From positions 1 to 44,021 of the forward strand of contig NZ_BCYU01000036.1 in NCBI RefSeq assembly GCF_001598355.1: a stretch of DNA of 44,021 nucleotides. Direction: 5' to 3'. Shown here piece after piece: positions 42,082-44,021 of this stretch. A program made the position numbers and the translations under genes. Every line of letters starts with the position of its first letter. The first letter of the stretch is position 1. The notes below the pieces were generated by a model. It did not search any database. It saw only the letters and a list, made by a program, of their open reading frames with translations, and was not told where the DNA came from. The DNA comes from Sphingomonas asaccharolytica NBRC 15499. Lineage in GTDB: Bacteria; Pseudomonadota; Alphaproteobacteria; Sphingomonadales; Sphingomonadaceae.

Positions 42082-42996
42082 GTGGATCTCTATCTCCCCA
42101 TCGCCAACATGTCGGTCAACGCGCTGGTGATCGTCGCGCTCGGGCTGTTCGTCGGGCTGTTGTCGGGGATGTTCGGGGTCGGCGGTGGGTTCCTGACCAC
42201 GCCGTTGCTGATCATCTATGGCATCCCGCCGACCGTCGCCGCGGCCTCGTCGGCGAGCCAGGTGACCGGAGCGAGCGTGTCCGGCGTGTTCGCGCATCTG
42301 CAGCGGCGTGGGGTCGATTTCCAGATGGGCGGGCTGATGGTCGCGGGCGGCTTCGTCGGATCGGGAGTCGGCGCGTGGATCTTCCGCCTTCTCCAGCGGA
42401 CCGGCCAGATCGATACGGTGATCGCGGTCATCTATGTGGTGATGCTCGGCTGGATCGGGTCGACCATGGCCAGGGAATCGATCCAGTACATCCTCGCCGC
42501 GCGCGGCGGAGCGCCGCCGCCCGCGCGCAAGCGGCGCCACCATCCGTTGGTCGCCGCCCTCCCGCTCAGGATGCGCTTCTATCGCTCGGGGCTCTACGTC
42601 TCGCCGCTGGCGCCGTTGCTGCTCGGTTTCGGGGTCGGCATCCTGACCATCCTGCTCGGCGTCGGCGGCGGCTTCATCCTGGTCCCGGCGATGATCTATC
42701 TGCTCGGCATGGCAACGCAGGTCGTGGTCGGCACCAGCCTGTTCCAGACCTTGTTCGTCACTGCCTGGGCAACGATGGTCCATGCCACCACGACCAAGGC
42801 GGTCGATATCGTGCTCGCGGTGCTGCTGCTGATCGGATCGGTGACCGGCGCGCAACTCGGCGCGCGCTTCGCGGCGCGGGTGAAGCCCGAATATCTCCGC
42901 CTGGCGCTGGCCGTGCTCGTCTTGCTGGTCGGCTTGCGCATCGCGATCGGATTGGGCTGGCGGCCAGATGAAATCTATTCGGTCGAACTGTCGTGA
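42082..42996 (+). CDS. Sulfite exporter TauE/SafE family permease
   Basis: 304 residues from a GTG at 42082; an ATG at 42109 would be an alternative. It has about seven to eight membrane segments arranged in two similar halves, each carrying the glycine motif GMFGVGGGF (29-37) and LLGVGGGFIL (191-200). The cytoplasmic loop between them is basic (PPPARKRRHHP). Members export sulfoacetate, sulfite or related anions. It is translationally coupled (GTGA overlap) to the TIGR02186 gene, a conserved alphaproteobacterial pair. Confidence 0.93.
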   Translation: MDLYLPIANMSVNALVIVALGLFVGLLSGMFGVGGGFLTTPLLIIYGIPPTVAAASSASQVTGASVSGVFAHLQRRGVDFQMGGLMVAGGFVGSGVGAWIFRLLQRTGQIDTVIAVIYVVMLGWIGSTMARESIQYILAARGGAPPPARKRRHHPLVAALPLRMRFYRSGLYVSPLAPLLLGFGVGILTILLGVGGGFILVPAMIYLLGMATQVVVGTSLFQTLFVTAWATMVHATTTKAVDIVLAVLLLIGSVTGAQLGARFAARVKPEYLRLALAVLVLLVGLRIAIGLGWRPDEIYSVELS

Positions 42997-43874
42997 GGCC
43001 GCGCCTTATTCATCGCGGTGCCAGCCCGCTCCCCCACCCGGCCTCCCAGATGATACTTCCGTTGGGAGGCCGAGTGGGCGAGCGGGCCGGTGCGGCAAAA
43101 CTAAAACCAGTCGCGCTCGCTCTGCTGATCGCGCCGCTGCTGATGGGGCAGTCCAAGCCGGTATCGAAGCCAGTGCTGGTCCCCGATGTCTCGCAGCGCC
43201 AGATCGAGATCGCTTATTCGTTCACCGGCGCCGACCTGCTGCTGTTCGGGGCGATCCTCTATCCCGGCGGGCGGCTGCCTGACGACGATGCGCCGACCGA
43301 CATCGTCGTGGTGGTGAAGGGGCCGACCCAATCGATCCTGGTGCGTGAAAAGGAGAAGATCGCCGGTATCTGGGTCAATGCCTCGCGGCTGCGCTATCGC
43401 TCGGCACCGAGTTTCTACGGCATGGTGTCGTCGCGCCCGATCGACCAGGTGGTCGATGGCCGCACGCGCGCAATCTACGAACTCGGGCTCGACAGCCTGC
43501 AATTGTCGCCGGCGTCGAGCGCGCCGCAGGACGAGCAGGACCGCTTCGCGCGCGGCCTGGTCGACCTCAAGCGCCGGTCCGGCCTCTATTACGAGCAGCC
43601 CAATGCGGTCGAGATCAGCGACGGCGTGCTCTACCGCGCCCGCGTCAATATTCCCGCGCGCGTGCCGGTCGGCCGCTTCACCGCGGAGACCTTCCTGATC
43701 CGCGACCGGCACATATTGGCGGTTGCGACCAAGGATATCGACATCCGCAAATCGGGGTTCGAGCGGTTCGTGGCGCGATCGGCGCAGCGCAGTTCGATCG
43801 CCTATGGGCTGGTCGCGGTGGCGCTGTCGGTGCTGTTCGGCTGGAGCGCTGGGTATATCGCGCGGCGGGTTTGA
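42993..43874 (+). CDS. TIGR02186 family membrane protein, N-terminus encoded by a repeat
   Basis: 293 residues from the GTG at 42993, which overlaps the TauE stop. The mature region after LALLIAPLLMGQ (a signal-like segment) is the conserved TIGR02186 protein: SQRQIEIAYSFTGADLLLFGAILYPGG, IVVVVKGPTQSILVREKEKIAGIWVN, and a C-terminal transmembrane helix SSIAYGLVAVALSVLFGWSAGYIARR. The first ~31 codons coincide with a palindromic repeat (43025-43086). A later start at ATG 43050 or GTG 43074 is possible, but both lie within the repeat. The role, presumably with the exporter, is unknown. Confidence 0.9.
   Translation: MRPRLIHRGASPLPHPASQMILPLGGRVGERAGAAKLKPVALALLIAPLLMGQSKPVSKPVLVPDVSQRQIEIAYSFTGADLLLFGAILYPGGRLPDDDAPTDIVVVVKGPTQSILVREKEKIAGIWVNASRLRYRSAPSFYGMVSSRPIDQVVDGRTRAIYELGLDSLQLSPASSAPQDEQDRFARGLVDLKRRSGLYYEQPNAVEISDGVLYRARVNIPARVPVGRFTAETFLIRDRHILAVATKDIDIRKSGFERFVARSAQRSSIAYGLVAVALSVLFGWSAGYIARRV
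43025..43086. repeat. Palindromic repeat inside a coding sequence
   Basis: Arms 43025-43048 (CCCGCTCCCCCACCCGGCCT, then CCCA) and 43063-43086 are reverse complements at 22 of 24 positions, around a 14-base loop. It lies just after the TIGR02186 start and is translated in frame. Confidence 0.8.
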
Positions 43875-43889
43875 TATCTTCCGCCGTGA

Positions 43890-43908
43890 CCCCGGGCTTG
43901 TCCCGGGG
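43890..43908. repeat. Half copy of repeat family A
   Basis: CCCCGGG-CTTGT-CCCGGGG is the reverse complement of the right hairpin of the elements at 791-886 and 8084-8170. It lies 15 bases after the TIGR02186 stop and could terminate that operon. Confidence 0.7.
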
Positions 43909-43973
43909 CGCAACCTAGAGAAACCCGCGACCTCTTCGCCCTTTCCCGCAAGCGGGAGAGGGTTGGGTGAGGG

Positions 43974-44021
43974 TCTTCTTTCTTCTTTCAAGCGAACGGC
44001 ACGACAAAAGAAGAAAGAAGA
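43974..44021. repeat. Pyrimidine/purine inverted repeat at window edge
   Basis: TCTTCTTTCTTCTTT (43974-43988) pairs exactly with 44007-44021 across an 18-base loop. It follows a degraded family-B-like half (CCCGCAAGCGGGAGAGGGTT). The element continues beyond the window. Confidence 0.7.

Overview
This 44 kb window looks like chromosomal DNA of a GC-rich alphaproteobacterium, most likely a sphingomonad (inference, no database was used). The grounds are a class I lysyl-tRNA synthetase, a CBP3-type cytochrome bc1 chaperone next to a DUF177 gene and facing bamE, three large TonB-dependent receptors, a TauE/TIGR02186 pair, and several families of short palindromic repeats. No tRNA, rRNA, CRISPR array, integrase or complete insertion sequence was seen.

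Layout. 1-8.8 kb is housekeeping: the start of nhaA (cut by the window edge), class I lysRS, a DinG/XPD-type iron-sulfur helicase, a ~274 bp nested palindromic element at the helicase stop codon, a SixA-like phosphatase, the CBP3/DUF177 pair, bamE, and an RcnB-like periplasmic protein with a strong terminator. 8.9-12.1 kb holds a small muconolactone-isomerase-fold protein divergent from a GlxA-type AraC regulator, a LACTB-like serine hydrolase whose 3' end appears frameshifted, a fossil copy of the rcnB 3' end, and a small secreted protein. 12.2-20.5 kb is an alpha-2-macroglobulin gene followed by penicillin-binding protein 1C, a known envelope-defence pairing. 20.5-22.5 kb holds a small membrane protein, a partial copy of the A2M promoter and start, and a type II NADH dehydrogenase.

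22.7-23.9 kb is the most interesting stretch. It is visibly less GC-rich and is bracketed by imperfect ~38 bp direct repeats. It carries a Panacea (SocA-like, DUF4065) antitoxin-type gene overlapping a 120-residue protein with a RelE/ParE-like sequence pattern, so it is a candidate toxin-antitoxin module.

23.9-30 kb carries an MBL-fold hydrolase, a small helical protein, a GNAT acetyltransferase, a TonB receptor, a glycine-rich small protein and a DUF2306 membrane protein. 30-32.7 kb is a tightly coupled operon of a DUF3734 patatin, acetoacetate decarboxylase and 3-hydroxybutyrate dehydrogenase, consistent with turnover of lipid or polyhydroxybutyrate-derived C4 acids. 33-38.7 kb has two more TonB receptors. 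38.9-41.9 kb has an ArsR/SRPBCC pair with a perfect palindrome over the arsR start, a rifamycin ADP-ribosyltransferase (arr), and an alpha/beta hydrolase divergent from a TetR regulator. 42-43.9 kb is a TauE-type exporter translationally coupled to a TIGR02186 membrane protein whose N-terminus is encoded by a palindromic repeat.

Two fossil partial duplications, four kinds of dispersed palindrome and one probable frameshift show ongoing small-scale rearrangement in the spacers.
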